64,000 nucleotides of DNA, from NCBI GenBank assembly GCA_028622995.1, contig JAJQJQ010000004.1, positions 3,472,001-3,536,000 on the forward strand, in the 5' to 3' direction. The notes below the pieces were generated by a model, which saw nothing but the letters and a program-made list of their open reading frames with translations, was not told where the DNA came from and searched no databases. Position numbers and translations under genes: made by a program. This document shows, one piece after another, positions 1 through 13,596 of this stretch; position 1 is the first letter of the stretch; the number at the start of each line of letters is the position of its first letter. The DNA is from Panagrolaimus kolymaensis (lineage: Eukaryota > Nematoda > Chromadorea > Rhabditida > Panagrolaimidae).

Positions 1-3000
1 TTATGTCAAGAATACAATAGTTGATATTCGTGGTCCAGTTACTGTTGTTACAGGAAAAAACCGACGTGTTACTTTCATCGAAGTTCAAAATGACATAAAT
101 TCTATGATTGATGCTGCAAAAGTAGCTGATTTAATTTTGTTAATGATTGATGCATCATTCGGCTTTGAAATGGAAACATTTGAATTGCTTAATATCTGTC
201 AAGTTCATGGTATGCCTAAAATTATGGGAGTTTTAAGTCATATGGATTTGTTAAAGAATGAAAAAGATGTTAAAAATGCGAAGAAAATCCTCAAGCACAG
301 ATTTTGGACTGAAGTTTATGAAGTTAGTTTTTTGTTTCTTTAGTTAGTAAATATTTACATTACTGTTTTAGGGAGCTAAATTATTCTATCTTTCTGGTAT
401 TATTAATGAACATTATCTTCCAAATGAAATCAAAAATCTTGCTCGTTTTGTTTCTGTTATGAAGTTTCGCCCTATTCTTTGGAGAACCTCTCATCCTTAC
501 ATCCTTGTTGATCGAATGGAAGATTTAACTGATCCAGAAGAAATTCGTGCCAATAATCGCATCGATCGTACTGTATCTCTGTATGGTTGGGTTCGAGGAA
601 GCCATCTGAAAAATCATTGTGCTGTTCATTTACCTGGTATTGGTGATCTTAGAGTTAAAGACGTCAGTCGTTTAACTGATCCTTGTCCAATGCCTAATTC
701 AGAACGCATTCGTCGAAGTTTAAATGAAAAAGAAAGAGCTGTATATGCACCTTTCTCTGGTCTTGGTGGCATTGTTTATGATAAAGATGCAACTTATGTT
801 GAAACAGGAGGTGCTGGCGCTTTTCAAAAGAATAAGAAGAAGGATGAATTGGTTGAAGCACTAGAAAATGTTCAAGATACTATTGATTCTAAAATTCAAA
901 AATCATCTTTAAAACTCTTGAATGATTACGCTCCTGTCGAAATGGAAGACGATGATGAAGAAGAAATAGATGATGATAATGAAAATCTCAGTGAAGGCGA
1001 TTTCGAAAGCGAAGATGAAGGAGAAAGTGAAGGTGATCCAGGCGATGGAACGAACAAATGGTCCGGACTTGCTGATAAAGCGTTATCCCAATATAAAGGA
1101 AAGAAACGAACAAGAATAAATTGGCATCGCATCGTTTATGATTACAATGGTTTGCTTGTTTTTAAAATTTTTCCTTTGTTATATTGTAATGTTTTTAGGT
1201 GAAGATCTTGAAGCTAACAATGACTCTGATGATGATCTCACTGGTGGAATTTTTCGTGTCCACCGCCGTGTTCAACGATTAGGCGAGAAGAAACCATTCA
1301 AGGATCTTGAAGATGGTTATTGTTATAAGCAAGCAACGTCCTCATCTACATTCTTAACCTTAGAAGCTGTTTTCGATATTAAAGATTGGAATGAAGATGA
1401 TATACGTGACTCAATTCGCGATTGCTTTGTTACTGGAAAATGGGATCCAGAAGATCAAAAAGATGGCGTTGATAGTGAAGATGAAGGTATCGGAGACGAT
1501 AATGAAGCAGGAAAAGAAGGTAGTGATGATGATGATTATGAAGATATGCTAGGCCCTGATGATAAAAAAGAAGACGAAACGACGAAAAAATCAGTTGAAA
1601 CTGAAGAACAAGCAGCAGAAAGACGTCGTCAAATGAAAGAGAGACTCAAGAAACAATTCGATGCGGAATATGATGAAGTGAGTTTAAAAGAATTATAATA
1701 AAAGCCTTTTCCATTTTGTTCTTCGTAACAGATAAAATGATTAACTAATATAAAATTTTAATTTTAGATCAAAGAACCTTACAATGCTTTAAAAGCTGAA
1801 TTGGATGAACAGTCAAAGGTAATTTTATACATATTTTTTTGTAGTGTATGATTTTAAGTTACTCTTTTTTAGAGAAATAAGAGTGCTTTCGATGATATGG
1901 ATGATGAGCAGAGATATGCCATGGAAGGTTTTCGTCCAGGACTGTATGTTCGTGTAGAAATTGATAATGTTCCTGTTGAATTCATTGATCACTTTAATCC
2001 ACATGCGCCATACATTCTTGGAGGCTTATTACCTGGTGAACAAAATCTTGGATTTGTTCAAGTTCGTATTAAAAAACATCGTTGGCATGATCGAACTCTC
2101 AAATCTCGTGATCCTTTGATTATTTCCTGTGGATGGAGACGCTTTCAAACGGTTGTCGTTTATTCTATTCAAGATCACAATTTGCGAAATCGTTTCATCA
2201 AATACACTCCTCAAAATATGTTCTGTCATGGAGTATTTTGGGCTCCTTTGGTTGCTCAAAATACTGGGTTTGTTGCTGTTCAATCCATCGATGAGAAAAT
2301 TGTAAGTTTACCTTAAATTATTATTGGATGATTAACGTTATGATTTTAGCAAGGGTTCCGAATTGCTGCAACTGGCGGTGTTTTGGCTATGGATAAATCG
2401 ATTCAAGTGGTAAAGAAATTGAAGCTCGTTGGTCATCCTTTAGAAATTCATAAAAATACTGCTTTCATCAAAGGAATGTTTAACTCATCTCTTGAAGTGG
2501 CTCGTTTTCAAGGAGCTCTAATTAAAACTGTCAGCGGAATTCGTGGTTTTATAAAGAAGGCACACAATCATCTTGATGGAGCATTTCGAGCAACTTTTGA
2601 AGATAAAATTAAAATGAGTGGTATGATTGCAATACTCTTAATCATCATAACTTGTTTTATTTTTAGATATTGTCTTTTTACGATCATGGGCAACAGTACC
2701 TCTTCCTAGATTTTATACTCCTGTCACTGATAAACTTCTTCCTCCAGTGGAAAAATGGCTTGGAATGAAAACAGTTGGTAGACTTCGTTATGAACTTGGA
2801 ATTACAACTGCTGATAAAGTCGATTCACATTATCGCGAAGTTGAAAAACCTGAATACATCAAAGGTCAATTATTTATTCCAAAGAAACTTCAACGTGATT
2901 TACCGTATGATCTCAAACCCAAAGGAGATGTTGAATCGGCCAAAGCTAATTACCTTGCTAAAAAGCATAAAATGCCTGAACTTGTCAAGAAGCATACTGC

Positions 3001-3250
3001 TGTAATTTTGGAACCTCACGAAAGCCGAGCTCGACAACTGATGGAAATGTTACAAACTGTAGGAAAGGACAATCAAGAAAAAGCCGATAAAGCATCTGAA
3101 CTTCGTAAACGCAAACATGTTAAAGAACTCGCTGAAATTAATGAACGACGAGATAAGAAACGTAAAGAAACTCAAAAGAATGTTTGTCGAACTTTATCAA
3201 AACGAGAAAAATACCGGGTTAAAACGGCTTTGGATGAAATTAAAATGTGA
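1..3250 (+). CDS. BMS1: BMS1 ribosome biogenesis GTPase, 3' part
   Basis: The C-terminal part of the BMS1 GTPase, a nucleolar U3/SSU-processome factor needed for 18S rRNA maturation. The 5' end lies outside the window. Exons: 1-322, 372-1149, 1199-1677, 1768-1818, 1873-2301, 2350-2620, 2667-3250; all joins keep frame. Visible in order: the end of the GTP-binding domain with a G4-like SHMDLL (about nt 236-253), the AARP2CN region around [20 protein letters not shown], a long acidic linker (nt 930-1060 and 1470-1590), and the RIBIOP_C region ([21 protein letters not shown], then [14 protein letters not shown]). The tail is Lys/Arg-rich and ends in a single stop. Family order and conserved blocks make the identification firm. 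The first convergent neighbour is the minus-strand gene ending at 6607. Confidence 0.95.
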
Positions 3251-3293
3251 TTTACTTGTTGAATTTTTCGTTGTTGTTGTTGTTTAAATTTTA

Positions 3294-3299
3294 AATAAA
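3294..3299 (+). terminator. poly(A) signal of BMS1
   Basis: An AATAAA hexamer 44 bp after the BMS1 stop codon. Confidence 0.6.
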
Positions 3300-3743
3300 T
3301 TAGTTTTATTACATAACACCGTGTATCTTTATAGCATAAAATCAACCAAAATAGCTTGAAGTTAGTTTAGATAGGGTTGAATGGCAAAATGTCACTAACT
3401 TTTAATATTCTCGAGATGAAAAAATTCGCTAATTCAAGTTAGCAAAATATTTTATTCCACCATAAAAAAAATCATTCAAAGTTTGAGTTTGAAAGTGACT
3501 TTTATTATATTTTTTTACCTGAATCTTCCAAACCACGAATAGCTATCTCCTCTCGATTTACACCAATTTTTGCTTTAAATCCTTTTTTGTATTTCGTTCT
3601 TCAATAGGGTGAATAAATTTTTCAATTTTTTCATAAAATATGGAATTATATTCTTAGATTTTTTTTAATCCATCGGGTGATCATAAAAATCTTGTATTTC
3701 TGCGAGTTTTAGAAATAACACCATAAGTATTGGTACTTTTCAG
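3300..3743. other. intergenic gap between BMS1 and the next gene
   Basis: AT-rich sequence with no coding-like frame. It ends in a splice-acceptor sequence (tacttttcag, 3734-3743) that directly abuts the ATG at 3744. This fits a trans-splice acceptor. The gap of about 440 bp after the BMS1 poly(A) signal is longer than usual for a nematode operon, so shared transcription is undecided. Confidence 0.5.
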
Positions 3744-4575
3744 ATGATAGGTATCGAACCTTGGGTCTGGAATTTCACTCAATTCTGGTACAAAGGCCAA
3801 ACAAAAGATTTTATTGCGCAGGTTCATCTTCCAAGAATTGAATATGCTATATGGTGGACAATGAAATGTGCTGAAGTTTCAGCTTTCGTTGGTAATAATA
3901 TTATTTATTTTTTGAGGCTTACTTAAAAATATTTCATCAAACCATCCCATTATCATAAATATATATTTACAGGTGGTGTTATTGTTCATCCTATTTATCG
4001 GTTTTACCGCCTTCGCCAACTTACACCTGAAACAACAACAAATAATTCTAAAAAAGTTATTAGAAATTTATGTCGAAAAATTCAAGGTCGATTTTTAATT
4101 GCTGGTCTTGTTTCTGGTCCAGCTCTATCAGTTGCATACACTTATTCACAAAATTGGAGTGAAAAAGATCTTCGAGATCAATGTTATAAAATTCGTTGCA
4201 ATACTCCTGATCTTTTATGGGATCGTCATGCAACGTTATTCTTTTTAATGGGTTGGTATTGGAAGAGATTTCAAGGAGGATGTGATGGAATTAATATTGC
4301 TCTTGCTTATACAGCTTTTTATAAAACCGTAAGATTTTGCTAGAGTGGTTAAATAAACATAATGGATTATTGTAATTTAGGTTCTTGAGAAATATACGAA
4401 TCCATTTTTGATTGATAAATTTAAGACCGAAGACAAATATAAATCTATTTATGAAGCTGAAGCAAATAAAGATAGAATCACACGATTTTGGCATGATTTG
4501 GCTCTTCAAGGCGAAAATGATAAGAATCTTCGCGCTAATGCAGTTGAGACAAATTCTAATAATGTTTCTCCATAA
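3744..4575 (+). CDS. Conserved multi-pass membrane protein of unknown function
   Basis: Three exons: 3744-3891, 3973-4328, 4381-4575; 232 aa. The ATG directly follows an acceptor-like tttcag, which decides the start. The protein has short hydrophobic stretches around GGVIVHPIYRF, FLIAGLVSGPALSVAYTY and LFFLMGWYWKRF, with a Cys pair in RDQCYKIRCNTPDLLWDRHA. This layout resembles a small eukaryotic family of uncharacterised proteins of similar size (possibly DUF1757); I recall the family only loosely, so the assignment is tentative. No signal peptide. The Gly-rich membrane segments would also suit a mitochondrial inner-membrane protein, but that is a guess. It sits between BMS1 and the PDZ gene on the same strand. 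Confidence 0.75.
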
Positions 4576-4839
4576 TTCATCGACCTCATTATTTTGACAA
4601 TGCTTCGTGAAGATGTTGCTTTGCAAAACTTTGTTTTTTATTAGATACCTTTTTTATGTATGTTAGGAAAAATTGTTGTTATTAGAAATTCATAAAGTTT
4701 ATTTTTTCTCCATTTTCTATCGTGTTTCTTTACACGCAAAATTTGCATATTATTTCCAATGCAACAACAACCATTTTGAATTTGTTTTCGTTTTCTTTCT
4801 CACATCGTTTTTTCACAATTTTTAGAAATCACAATCATC

Positions 4840-6485
4840 ATGTCGGATAACAATGCTTCGAATGATCCTGCATCAACTCAAGGAGATGAAAATAATACTA
4901 CGGCAGAAAATAAAACTGAACAGTATGTTTACTCATTTTTTTAATCTTCACATTTTGCTATTACATTTTTTAGGGAAGAAACACCTGAACAAGAACAAGT
5001 TACAGCTGTAGAGGATGTTCGAACATTAAAACCTCCAACTTCATCTGCATCACCACCTCAAGCACCACCATCATCGACGACAACAGGAATTTCAAATGTA
5101 AAGCCTCCACCATCAAACGATCCTGTAACAATGGATGTTGCAACTGCTGTACCTAAGAAATATCGAAAAGCTGATCCGCCACTATCATTTGGTTATGGTC
5201 CAACATTTCCTGAAAAACTCTTTGAACGATTACAACTTAAAATTGATATATCTGGTGGAATAAAACTACGATTTCAATTAACAAAATCTTTGATAGTTGC
5301 TGTAATACCTGATGGTTCACCAGCTATAGGAATATTAGAACCTGGTGATTGGATTCGATGTGTTGATGGAATAAATGTTGAAACTCGAAGAAAAGTTTAT
5401 TCATTGATAAAGCAAAAATTCAAAAATGAACCACATTCAGTAAGTTTGCATTTTCTTTTCTTTTTTTGTTGTTGTCATTTTTCGCTGTCTAAGCTTTTAG
5501 TTTTTTTAGATAATATTCAATGTAAAGCGACCAATAAAAACTGTATTTTTAACAAATGAAAAACAAATCAACGAATACCTTCCACCTGTAATTGAAATTT
5601 TACCTGGTTATAGTTATCTTCTCGCATTTGTTGCAACATTTCCTGGAGCTAAAATTGGTTTACATGTAAAATCATTTGAAAATAGAGTTTATGTTTCATC
5701 AATATCTCACGGTTCTTTAGCTGAAGCTACATTTCACATTGGTGATGTGATACTTTCGGTTGATGATTGTAAGAATTTTGGATGTCATATTGTGTTTATA
5801 ATTGAAACCTTTTTTAGTTGCAATTGCAAGTGTTTCTGATGCTCATAAAAAAATTCAAGATGCGTTAAAAACGAAAAAATGGGTTTGTTTCTTTTGTTTT
5901 TTGTGTATCTGTTTTTATAGCAAAATATTTTAAGGTTCAAACGGTTCTTGAAAGGGCTGAAACAAAAGTAGCGTTGCAAAGAATGAATGTTGCATTGAAA
6001 GCTGATAGAAAAATGGATATCGATCCTAAAATGGCTGATGATATTAATGTAATTGTTGCAAAAGAATTAAGAAAAATGAAAGACGAAAAGGATAATTGCA
6101 ATAAAGGAATACTTAAAATCGAAATCAAAGCTTCACGGCTGTAAGTTGCCTTTTAATGGAAACTAAACCTTTGTATTTTGAAATTTTTAGGGTGAGCATT
6201 GCACAAACTTCAAAAGAAACTCCAATTCAATGTGATCCAGTGAATCTCAAGCTTTTGGTAAAAGTTCCAATAAATCGACAACCGCTTCTTGTAAGACGAC
6301 GATTTGCGAGAGAAAGAAATTCTCGACCATTTGGTTCTCAACAAGGTGTTTCGAAGCAAATGAAAACACCCAATGGTATCGCCTACACTGAATTCATTCC
6401 AAATTCAAGCAGCTCAACTTCAAGTAGTCAAAATTCAAATACATCTCGTTCTCATAGTGCTCCTTCAAGTGATAATGACAAATAA
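4840..6485 (+). CDS. Nematode PDZ-domain protein with two PDZ-like modules
   Basis: Six exons: 4840-4922, 4974-5439, 5510-5768, 5818-5882, 5935-6140, 6191-6485; 457 aa. A Thr/Pro/Ser-rich N-terminus (about 95 aa) is followed by two PDZ-like units. The first contains SLIVAVIPDGSPAIGILEPGDWIRCVDG-type sequence (nt 5290-5375), the second KIGLHVKSF, then VYVSSISHGSLAEATFHIGD and VILSVDDF. The binding-groove GLGF element is poorly conserved in both (GIKLRFQL, KIGLHVKS). A Lys-rich segment and a Ser/Asn-rich tail end the protein. Many nematodes carry families of such degenerate PDZ proteins; partners are unknown. An acceptor-like tttttag ends 16 bp before the ATG, consistent with trans-splicing. 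Confidence 0.85.
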
Positions 6486-6539
6486 GAAAACATAAAATAT
6501 TTTATTGTTAATTAAAAAAATTTATAATGCAAAGAAAAT

Positions 6540-6545
6540 AATAAA
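6540..6545 (+). terminator. poly(A) signal of the PDZ gene
   Basis: AATAAA about 55 bp after the stop of the plus-strand PDZ gene, within the 121-bp gap to the convergent minus-strand gene. Confidence 0.5.
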
Positions 6546-6606
6546 ATAATAAAACCATGAGATTCGATAAATATAATGTTTTCTTTGCTTTCAATCATCA
6601 AATTAA

Positions 6607-8786
6607 TTAATAACAATATGTGCAAACAAGAAGATAAAAAAGAAGAGGTAAAAAAGGCAGCAAAAAATAACATTTATCTTGACTTCTTTGGGAAATAAGA
6701 GTTTTCATTCCTTTATTAAATGCTCGAATTTCATCCGTTAAAACTCCCATTTCGGGAACCGTAACAAAATAAAGTGTGATTCCACGTTCAAGTTCATCAA
6801 AAAAGGCACGCATTTGAAAGAATTCATTTTGAACAATATTAATTTTGCGACTTAACGATTCAACATCCAAACATCGAATAATATCATAACCAAGGGTAAA
6901 GAAAACATGCTTAGTTTTTGAAAAGCAATCATGTTCAGCTTGAGCTTTACGGAATAAACCAAAAATGAGATGCGTAGGAGTTAAAGGAAATTCAGCTCTA
7001 ACAATACTGATAGAAGGATTAAGACTTTTGGGATTAAATTCTTTTAAAATTGTATCAGAAAAAATTATGATTCGTCCTTGATTTGGAAATTTAGGGAATT
7101 GAGAATAACATGAGTTCAAAAGTTCTCGACGCTGTAAGAATGAAAGATCACAATCTGGAAGCATTTTGGAAGGTGGTGTTTGTAAATCATTTGTATGAGG
7201 ATAAGTGTATTCACTATCATCATCTTCATGCTTGGTTGAAGAACCTGTCGAACCATGCTTCTGAAAAATAAACAAAAATATAAATAAAAGAAATCAGAAA
7301 ATCGAGGAAAGACTTACCAAAGATGGAGGAGAAGCAACATTGCTTGAACTTGAAAGAGGTTTATAAATTTTGTATTGAGTTGTTGGAGGATGAGCTGGTC
7401 CCATAACTTCTTCAATAAGCTTTCGAAATTTTGGATGTGGTTCATTGCCATTTCCATCACTTTGTCTTTTAGCATGTCCATTGCTGCTTCCATTTGTAAT
7501 GGTTGGACTTCGAAGAAGTGGAGATGATAAATTTTGACGAGATGAAAGAGATTGTAAACTTGGAGTCCATTTTTGTCGAGCAGCTTCATAAATACCTGAT
7601 AATGCTGGAGGCGGTGGACGAAATTTGGGTTTAATTTCAGGTCGAACTTGTTGACAATGAAGGCTAAAGTTGTCACAAATATGTGGCAAACCTCGAGGCA
7701 TTTCAGGATTTCCAGTTAATACGTTTGTTTCTCGGACCAATGATAATGATCCTATTTTGGGAGTTGGTAGTTTACGAAAATGTCGTTTATGATATAATGC
7801 AATGCAAGCCGTACAACGATAATAATCACGCGGGCCTGATTGAGTTCTTGAAAAAACATATCTGCATCCTTCAATTTCTAATCGTTTATCCATAAATTTG
7901 CATTTTTCTGCAGGAACAACTTGTTCATCATCGATTGCGCTGCTACTAAGATTATGGGAACTATTATTTGCCATGGATTGATTTATTAAAGTAAGGGGAT
8001 CCATTGAAGATGAATTTTTCTTAATAACATCTTTTTTAATTTCTTTTTTTATTTCATCATCAATGGTTTCACGATATTTTTCAATTTCGCAGCAATGTGG
8101 AATCCCAGATGGTTGATCAGGATTTCCACGAATTTCACCCGTGGATGTTACAAGTTTTAAACTTCCCACTGATGGAACATCAACGTTTATACCTGATTTT
8201 GTTACCACTGAAAAAAAAGACGAACAAGTTTGTAAACATTGTATCTTTAAAGGTGCTAAATATACTTACATGCTCTTCTCCTTTGATAAATTCCATAACA
8301 AACAACGCAACGAAAATAAACATTTGCTCGAACATTTAATCTTACAAATTCATATTTGCATTCATCAATTTGTAATCGATTACCATTAAATTTGCATTTT
8401 TCTAATGGTATCACTTCTTCTTGGTAAGCTCGAGCTGAGGCTGGTAAGGTTGTATTACCATTTGTGTTGGCCTAAAAAATAACAAGCTCTTTTTTACCGC
8501 CACAATTTCAAAAAACTCATACTTTTAATACTTGACTTAAAGTTGAAAGTGCAGATTCATTAAAGCCTGGTTCCTCTAATATTGGAGGCTGGTCATCGCC
8601 ATTTAGGGAATCATGATTTTCTGGGCTTCCATCATCACCGTATGAATTTATATCATCGATGTTAAATCCATTATAAGCGCTTTCATCAAATTCTGTATCA
8701 TCCATATTTTCATCTTCTAAATAATCTCCATTTTGAAGATCTGATGATTTTAATGCGGCATCTATTGATGCCTGTAAGAAATCCAT
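6607..8786 (-). CDS. FLYWCH-like double zinc-binding-module protein with an SGNH-like C-terminal domain
   Basis: Four exons on minus: 8786-8523, 8471-8270, 8207-7318, 7260-6607; 669 aa. After an acidic Asn/Asp-rich N-terminus come two related modules, each opening with EKCKF: first EKCKFNGNRLQIDECKYEF, YFRCVVC and closing GIPHCC; second EKCKFMDKRLEIEGCRYVF, YYRCTAC and closing GLPHIC. The Y/F-R-C-x2-C ... H-x-C spacing is like a FLYWCH finger with Cys in place of the last His. A Pro/Ser-rich linker follows. The C-terminal ~200 aa (RIIIFSDTI, HVFFTLGYDII, YFVTVPEM, then IRAFNKGMKTLI) resembles the block order of SGNH/GDSL folds without a clear catalytic serine. The last 20 residues are hydrophobic, which is odd. 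The start is preceded by ttctttccag. Confidence 0.75.
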
Positions 8787-11700
8787 AGCTGGAAAGAAAA
8801 AACTCGTTCAATAAATCTTTTTCTAATTTAATTTTAAAGAAAAAAATAAATACATTCATTGAAAAGCGCACGAAATTCTGAGTCAAATGAGTATAAACAG
8901 GCTCATTTTTTAATTTATGATTGTTAAAGAAAACAAATGTCAATCGATCGTGTCGACCAAGCGCGCGCAATTATTACTAGAAAGAAAGAAACGGTAACTG
9001 GACTTTTGCGATAGACAGAAAGAAGCACAGAGAGCAAAAAAGGAAAGAAGAAATAAATGTTTTGAAAGAGTGACATTTTGGAGGAAAGAGAAAGAACCTA
9101 TCACACGTTTTAAAATGTGGCCTTTTTTTACCATGGCATGTGATGAGTGTTGAGTAGTGCGCTGTTTGTAAAAAAATAATGGTACATTTTTTTGTGATCG
9201 AAATAATAAAATCAATAATGGTGGTAAAATAATAACATTAAAAAAATGGGAGGGTGAAAGAAAAGGAAAGGATGGGTTTGTGCAAGGATGCACCATTCTA
9301 CCACAAAAAAAATACATTTAATCGAAATAAAGAAATGGTAAACAGGCAGGCGACAACTAACTCCATCAAGCGCAGGACACGACAAACATTTTTAATAATA
9401 TAAAGGCCGAGCTTATTCTCTTCTTCTATCAATCCCCAACTGTTTTATTTAGTTTTATTTTTCTGCAATGTTTAGCGGGAGAGAGGACGCGCGCATTACA
9501 TTTTTGCATTTTTCATTTAGGGTTTTTTATTTTTATTCAATGTCAGCATAAAAATAAAAGAAGACATACACACACATCCACAGTGTCCACTACCATAAAA
9601 CCCGCAAAAATCTATCTTTTTTTTCGTTTTTGCTCTAGTTCGTTTCAACAACATTAAGAAATATTTTTTTTTACCACAAAACTAAAAAAAGACCGCGGCG
9701 GCCTCCTCGCAAACACAAGCAAGCAGCACACGGTCGTCGGAGTTTTTCCATTCAACATATATTTAATGCGACAGAAAGAAAAATATTTTTTTTAAAGCTT
9801 GCAGTAATCGCATCGCAAAAAAGTGCTTTTTAGACTCACACCCGAAAAAAAATAATTTCTTCTTCTTTATTTTATTTTTCGATGGACCCGTTTTATTTTT
9901 TTAACATAAAGCAAAAATATTTAAAATAAATGAATATACACGAAAGACGACGACGAACTTACTCACACCGCCCAGCAACACAACACTTCGACAAATAATA
10001 TATTTTTTTTTCTTCATCGTCATCGTTCCTCTCTTTTATTTTATTTTTTAACCAACCCCTCAAACAACAACAATATATAAATATATAATATAAACGCTAA
10101 AAGCCAATCATTAAATTTTTTGTTTGGAGCAGCAATCGTCGTCGCTGGAGAGAGGTTCTCAAAAAGCGCGCTGCTATTATTATGTGAAATAAAGACAACG
10201 ACGTCGACCCATCGTTCGCAAAAATTATTTTTTTATTTTGCGTTCTTCATTGTGTCCGAACCAACACTACCATTTTCTTTTTTCAACACCACTACCACAC
10301 ACTCGCTCTAAACAAAAACTACCAACCACCACCACCACAACAACATTAAAAAGTGATCAAAAAAATTTATTCTTCTTTCGCTCTTTCGTTCTTTCTCTTT
10401 TTCTTCGATATATATGTATAAATAAATAATAGGAGGAGGAGTGGATAGAGAAAGAGGGGATTTCAATTCTTAAGCAAAGAGCAAAAAAATAATAATATTT
10501 TAAACTGAAAGGGAATACGATAATGTTATGTTTCAGTTGGTGATGGAGAAGAAATAAGAAAGATGCAAAGAAGAGAGGAAAGGAAATTACACATTGTTGA
10601 AGAAAAAAAAAATGTATGCGTGTTTGAAAACTAATAGATTTTATAACCAGTTAGTAGTTATTGCTGTATATTTGGTTGGTGTAAAATATAATTTTATAAT
10701 ATACGGAGGAAAAACCCGGTCTTCCATATATTTTTTTTTCTTCGTTATTTTAATTGCATTTTATTTCTCTCTCTCTCTTCACAGAAGATGCCCGACGATG
10801 CTGCTGTTTTTTTTCTTACAACATTTTTATTTTAAATTTATTTGAAACACACGAAGAAGAAAAAATAATTCTGGAATATCTCCTTGCTATTGCTCATCTA
10901 CCCTTCCCTCCTCATGGTAGTTGGTGGTGATGGTACCAAAACATGCATATGTTTTATCTTTATTTATATTTTTTGAGGACAAACAAAACAAAAAAAATAT
11001 TTCAATTTAGTCTTTAAAAAAGTTTTATTTAAAAAAAATTCTCCAACATACGCAACATTTTTTCTTTCTGTGCTGCACAACAACAACCCAACTCCTCTTC
11101 TCTTCCATCGCCCCAAAAATATAAAAATATGTATTTTTTTTAACACACGACAACAGCTGCTTGCTTCTATGCTGTGTTGTGTTAGTTATTTAGTTGGTGG
11201 TGTTGCAGTCATCGTAGTTGTCGAATGAATGTGAAAGTGCAAAATTAGTTTCGAAATATTATTATTTTGTGTGATTCGCTTAAACATAAGAAAAAATAAG
11301 TGGATAAAAAAATACATTTTTTTCTTCGTCGAAGAAATAAAAGGCAACGAAAAGATGATGAAGAAAAAAGCAAGGGACAAACAGGCGGCGCTGGTTGGGA
11401 TTGGGCTGCTTCATTTCTTTTTTTCCCCATTTATTTAATAATGAATTAATCAAGATGAATGCGAATTATAACTCCCTTCATTTTTTCTTCTCCTCTTCAG
11501 TTATTATTGCCTGCCTGCAACAAACAAACTAACTACTACTGGATTCTTTCCTTCATTTTAAAACAGCTCTCAAAAAAAAAATTAAAAAATTAATTTATGG
11601 AGGGAAAAAACTTTATTATTATTAACAAAGACCGGTTTTTTTATATGTTTGAAAAAAAAATTTTTTCAAGCAAAATGTTTGCGTATGATACATAGGTTCG

Positions 11701-13596
11701 CCATTATTTTTACAACAACACCCAACGTTTTTAAACACGATCCTTGATTAAAGAATCTGTATGTAAAACAGTGAGAGAGGAAAAAGGGCGAATGGTAGTA
11801 CCACAACAACAATGTTACAAACTTTTTTTTCCAAAACACTCACATTTAAAAAAAAATTTATGGAAAAAAGAAGGCATCAAATTACGAAAAATGCATAACA
11901 TAAAAAAAAGTTTCAACATAAAACATTAAAATAAACTAGAAATGAAAATGAAAAAGAAAAATAAAGAATGATGAAGGAAAACAATTTTTGATTAAAAATT
12001 TTATTTTAAATTAAAAAAAGGCCTCTTAAAAATTAATTTAATTTTTTTTATAATGATAAAAACCTCGAAGAAGCTCAAAGTATGTATATGTATAATTGCA
12101 AACAAAATAGCCTTCAAAATTTATAAATACTACCGTAGACGTTGTGTTGGTACAACAACACACGCAAGAATAAAAAAAGATAAAAAATTTTACTAACATC
12201 TTTTTATAAAGTCGCTTGAATGGTTTAAAATTTTTTCTATTAATCACAAAATTTGATTTTTTAATAGCAGCAAAGTTAAATCGACGACAAATATCTCTCT
12301 TTTATTTTTAAGTCAATTAAGATCTTCGCTGCTTCTAATAAGCTTTAATTGTAATAATTATTAAAAAAGCAAATAATAAATTTATCGTTTTAAAATTAAA
12401 ACAAAACTTTTTGAAAATGTTACTAACTCTCTCAAAACAAATATCTTAAAAAACAAACACTCTCTCATTGAATTTGCTTTTACCATAAAGTTTGAAAACC
12501 AAATAGCTTCCAATTGTAAAAGCCGGTAGTTGGTTGTTTGATTTAGTTTTATCAATAATATATGACTCCGTGATATTATTGCATAACAAAGGTTGATTAT
12601 TTGTGAATGAGTAAATGAAAAAAATATCCTATCTGCGGCAATCATAATTTATTTGTCGTTGACAATTTCAAAGTTGTTTATTTTTACAAATTTAAAAGCA
12701 AGCCTATCATCGTTCGTTTTGAATCATATTTCGTTTCCATTTCTGATATCATTATTATTCATGAACTTTGTGTAATCAATTTGTATTAATTCCATTTGGA
12801 TCAGTAATTTTTTTTATTTGATAACTAGGAATTTTTTTTTAGCTTTTTTTTCAATGCCTTCAACCGTATCCCATATCATCGTCGTTACAAAAATGTTTTG
12901 ATTGATAATAAAAAAAATATTTACAATAGCGGAGTATTTAGCTTTCTGATTCATAGGTGTTTTAGCTTCACTGATTTAGTAATTTGAAAACTAACATAAA
13001 TTTGTCAGTACGCAATTAATCATCCATCTGTAATAAAGCTATGGAATCTATGAACTTTTTGTCGAGAATCAGAATTCTCAACACAAATCGCCATCTTCGA
13101 TTTTTTTTTAAAGGAAATAAATAGGTTTATTTTTGACAGAAATTATGTAAAGTGCAAAGCCACGGGCTTTTTGGATGTTTCACTTCGTTGTTAAATGTGA
13201 TTTGTTGTTTTTGTACAAATAATTCAAAGAAAAAAAAAGAAAAAATTAACTCCAATCAATGAATAACAAGAATATGAGAAAAATATAATATGAATGTATT
13301 TATTATAACAAAGAAAAAACTATTAAACATGAGAGAATTTTGTTCAATTAATGAAAACAAAATTAAATGAAAAACAGATAGCACCAATAATATGAAGACT
13401 AGCACAACTAAATCAAAAGCAAACAAAAAAAAAACAAGACAAAAATTCACGAACAAAAGTGATCAACATGAAGAAACAAGAGGTCAAAAAAGAACGCGAA
13501 ACTTGGCATAAAATTAATAAGTATACAAATGCGTAGTTAAGAATAAAGGAATATGATTTCGTTGCTTGAGTATACAATGAATAATTAATATTTGAT
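8787..13596. other. 4.8-kb AT-rich non-coding interval
   Basis: No exon with a plausible donor, acceptor and protein-like frame was found on either strand. Open frames here are short and Phe/Lys/Leu-rich, as expected from T and A runs. It holds a GC-rich patch near 9690-9740 (ccgcggcggcctcctcgc) and CAACAA/ACCACC-rich stretches around 10060-10350. It probably contains the promoter of the FLYWCH-like gene and the 3' flank of the Ena/UNC-34 gene. Confidence 0.5.

Noticed and set aside
926..1132. Ser-rich minus-strand frame inside BMS1
   Set aside because: Antisense shadow of the acidic linker (GAA/GAT codons read as TTC/ATC on the other strand).
8940..9317. Minus-strand open frame of 125 codons
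   Set aside because: Phe/Ser/Leu-rich product of A and T runs, no splice context or conserved motif; lies in the promoter region of the FLYWCH-like gene.
9690..9760. GC-rich patch with ccgcggcggcctcctcgc
   Set aside because: Checked as a possible structured RNA or tRNA, but no cloverleaf or box A/B sequence could be formed.
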